This document shows positions 62,283 through 64,000 of a stretch of DNA of 64,000 nt, piece after piece; the stretch's first letter is position 1; every line of letters begins with the position of its first letter. The translations under genes were made by a program, and so were the position numbers. The stretch comes from Akkermansiaceae bacterium (GTDB lineage Bacteria; Verrucomicrobiota; Verrucomicrobiia; Verrucomicrobiales; Akkermansiaceae), in contig JANXMQ010000022.1 of the NCBI GenBank assembly GCA_025354565.1, forward strand, positions 1 through 64,000, given 5' to 3'. Below the pieces are notes generated by a model. The model searched no databases and was not told where the DNA came from. It was given only the letters and a program-made list of their open reading frames with translations.

Positions 62283-63212
62283 ATGGACATCGACCTCAAC
62301 TGTCTGCTGGTCTTTCGCCATCTGGCGCAAAGCGGAAGTTTCACCGAAACCGGCAAACGTTGGAACGTCTCGCAACCCGCAGTGAGCGTGATGATCGGAA
62401 GACTGGAGTCGGCCGCGGGGCTAATTCTACTCGAACGATCCAATGCTGGAACGAAACTCGCTGCGGATGGGGTCCTTTTTCTTGAGCACGCGAACGAGGT
62501 CTGTGAAGCCTATCTCGCGTTCATCGACGGCATGCACACCATCGGGCGTCGCCTGGACCGGCAAGTGTTAGTAGGTATCGACAGTTCTTGGTTTGGCTCC
62601 GTTCTCAAACAGAAATTTCCCACGCTCATCTCACCAAGTGGCGTCACGCCGATCATTCGGGAGATCAGCGGCATCTGGCGGGAAATGTTGCAGACCACCC
62701 AACTCGATGTCATACTCGCCAGTCGCTTTCTGCATGCGGGACTGTCCAGCGACATCCAGGAAGCGGTGATTCGAAAAGAACGTGGCATCACGGTGGCCTG
62801 GAACCCGGCTTTCCATTCGTTCGATGAGGCAAACTTCAGTTTTCCAGAAATCCTCCGCAACAGCGTGCTCATGCCAGACCCAGGAGTGGTGTCGAACTTC
62901 GCCACCTCGCTAAAAGTCTGGTGCGAGCAAGCCTACGGCATCCAGCCAACAAACACCGTGGAATTCAGTTCGGAAGCCGATGCGGCAGCGGCGGCGAACG
63001 CTGGCCTCGGCGTGCTGATCGCCCCAGGCGACGCCATGCCACGACTCGGTAAGTGCGGGGAAAGCCTGACCCATGTGCGAACCTTCGAGTTTCTACTACC
63101 CGAATCGTTCACCCTCGGCGTCTATTGCAGGAGCGACGAAACATCCCGGGACGTTCTCGCTGTCGCAGCCAGCATCGTGAAACTTGGCAGGAAATTATTT
63201 CCGCAAGTCTGA
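62283..63212 (+). CDS. LysR-family transcriptional regulator
   Basis: A 309-residue LysR protein. The helix-turn-helix is canonical (LLVFRHLAQSGSFTETGKRW, NVSQPAVSVMIGRLESAAGL, LLERSN), followed by an effector-binding domain (RQVLVGIDSSWFGSVLKQKF ... ANAGLGVLIAPGDAM). Start ATG at 62283, three bases after the previous stop. Because both LysR genes are in one operon and no metabolic gene is nearby, the targets cannot be inferred; the two proteins could form a heteromer. Confidence 0.9.
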   Translation: MDIDLNCLLVFRHLAQSGSFTETGKRWNVSQPAVSVMIGRLESAAGLILLERSNAGTKLAADGVLFLEHANEVCEAYLAFIDGMHTIGRRLDRQVLVGIDSSWFGSVLKQKFPTLISPSGVTPIIREISGIWREMLQTTQLDVILASRFLHAGLSSDIQEAVIRKERGITVAWNPAFHSFDEANFSFPEILRNSVLMPDPGVVSNFATSLKVWCEQAYGIQPTNTVEFSSEADAAAAANAGLGVLIAPGDAMPRLGKCGESLTHVRTFEFLLPESFTLGVYCRSDETSRDVLAVAASIVKLGRKLFPQV

Positions 63213-63352
63213 GTAACGGCCGGATTTGGAATACCCATTGAATAGTCATCCAGTCGGAAGGCGTGAATTGGGCTGTTCTGTTTCATGCCGTTTCCATTAC
63301 GGAACGCGCCACAAAATGTGCGGACATCATGGGTTGAAGGTTCCGATTTTCC

Positions 63353-64000
63353 TCACCGCGCCGCTACCAGATCATAGCCGCGCCAGTCGCCGATGGTGAC
63401 TTGGGCGAACTCGCCGACTGGGATTTCCTCATCGACCATCACCGAGCCGTCGATTTCCGGGGCGTCCCACTCGGTGCGGGCGACGCCGGGTTGCTCGACT
63501 AACACTCTGACAGATTTGCCGACCTGGGCTTGGTTGGTTTCCGAGGCGATGCGCTGGAGCGCGGCCATGGCGCGGGACCAGCGGCTGCTGCGGGTCTTGT
63601 GGTGGAGCTGACCATCCATTTTGTAGGCGCGGGTTCCTTCTTCTTTCGAGTATTGGAAAACTCCGGCGCGTTCGAAACGGAACTCTTCGATGAAATCCAA
63701 CAACTCTTGGAAATCTTGCTCGGTCTCGCCGGGGAAACCGACGATGAACGTCGTCCGAATGCCAAGGCCGGGGATGCCGGCTCTCATGCGGCGGAGCAGG
63801 TCGCGGATGTAATCGCCGCTGGTCACGCGCTTCATCGCGGTGAGCATTCGATCCGAAATATGTTGGAGCGGGATGTCCACGTATTTGGCGACCTTGTCGC
63901 ACTCGGCGATGGTGGTGATGAGTTCGTCCGACCAATGCGCGGGGTGGGTGTAGAGCAGGCGGACCCAGAAATCGCCTTCGATCTTGTTGATCTCGCGGAG
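63353..64000 (-). CDS. rimO: ribosomal protein S12 methylthiotransferase RimO (3' part)
   Basis: Radical SAM methylthiotransferase that modifies an aspartate of ribosomal protein S12. The window contains the last 215 codons; the frame runs off the window edge, so the N-terminal domain and the radical SAM CxxxCxxC motif are outside. Visible: RLLYTHPAHWSDEL, YVDIPLQHISDRML, GIRTTFIVGFPGETEQDF, YSKEEGTRA and TEWDAPEIDG with the C-terminal TRAM domain (FAQVTIGDWRGYDLVA). WDAPEIDG is characteristic of RimO rather than MiaB. Confidence 0.92.
   Translation of the reverse strand, partial: LREINKIEGDFWVRLLYTHPAHWSDELITTIAECDKVAKYVDIPLQHISDRMLTAMKRVTSGDYIRDLLRRMRAGIPGLGIRTTFIVGFPGETEQDFQELLDFIEEFRFERAGVFQYSKEEGTRAYKMDGQLHHKTRSSRWSRAMAALQRIASETNQAQVGKSVRVLVEQPGVARTEWDAPEIDGSVMVDEEIPVGEFAQVTIGDWRGYDLVAAR

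Overview
The window looks like chromosomal DNA from a moderately GC-rich member of the Verrucomicrobiota, probably Verrucomicrobiales-like. The assignment rests on the combination of a PVC-type membrane-bound dehydrogenase with a C-terminal cytochrome c, a PEP-CTERM tail, a murG / murC-murB fusion / ddl / ftsQ / ftsA / divergent ftsZ cluster, a compact pseudopilin operon, and many secreted low-complexity proteins. It is an inference from gene content, not from a marker RNA; I see no rRNA, tRNA, insertion sequence with a transposase, or CRISPR array.

Layout. 1-1443: a VapBC-type toxin-antitoxin pair bracketed by two related inverted-repeat elements that resemble integron attC sites. 1444-3671: kbl-tdh threonine degradation operon (minus). 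3783-6007: maf, a YegS/DagK-type lipid kinase and a SanA-like membrane protein (plus). 6244-14453: a nine-gene type II secretion / type IV pilus-like operon (minus; gspG-H-I-J-K-L-M, a GspC-like gene, gspD) without gspE or gspF. 14610-18624: a carboxynorspermidine synthase-like dehydrogenase, a secreted protein of unknown function and ribonuclease D. 18830-24026: gyrB-gyrA, with gyrB carrying an in-frame TAG. 24189-28993: a tryptophan-rich secreted repeat protein and a convergent M6 metalloprotease. 29112-35857: an alcohol dehydrogenase, a Gfo/Idh/MocA oxidoreductase, a PAS-AraC regulator and a 1188-residue ThuA / PVC dehydrogenase / cytochrome c protein. 35880-38107: 5-oxoprolinase pxpA and a fused pxpB-pxpC. 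38193-40149: an L,D-transpeptidase running into a broken VIT/PEP-CTERM gene. 40552-48987: the dcw cell-wall/division cluster. 48995-54000: hexose-6-phosphate mutarotase, rplM-rpsI, a PhnA-type protein, an ECF sigma factor and a CBS-containing manganese pyrophosphatase. 54133-60673: two paralogous DP-A-W repeat proteins, an Asp/Gly calcium-repeat protein, a TPR protein and a DUF4331 protein, all secreted or envelope-associated. 60861-63212: a small membrane-anchored protein and two tandem LysR-like regulators. 63353-64000: the 3' part of rimO, cut by the window edge.

How the parts work together. The housekeeping blocks (threonine catabolism, gyrase, cell wall and division, ribosomal proteins) are ordinary in content but contain unusual details: a stop codon inside gyrB, Met and Gly at the two main quinolone-determining positions of GyrA, a MurC-MurB fusion, and an FtsZ that lacks one of the two T7-loop aspartates. 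The accessory parts are dominated by export: pseudopilins and secretin, a PEP-CTERM remnant and a large set of signal-peptide proteins with repeats. The strongest candidates for something undescribed are the attC-like toxin-antitoxin cassette and the paired DP-A-W repeat proteins.
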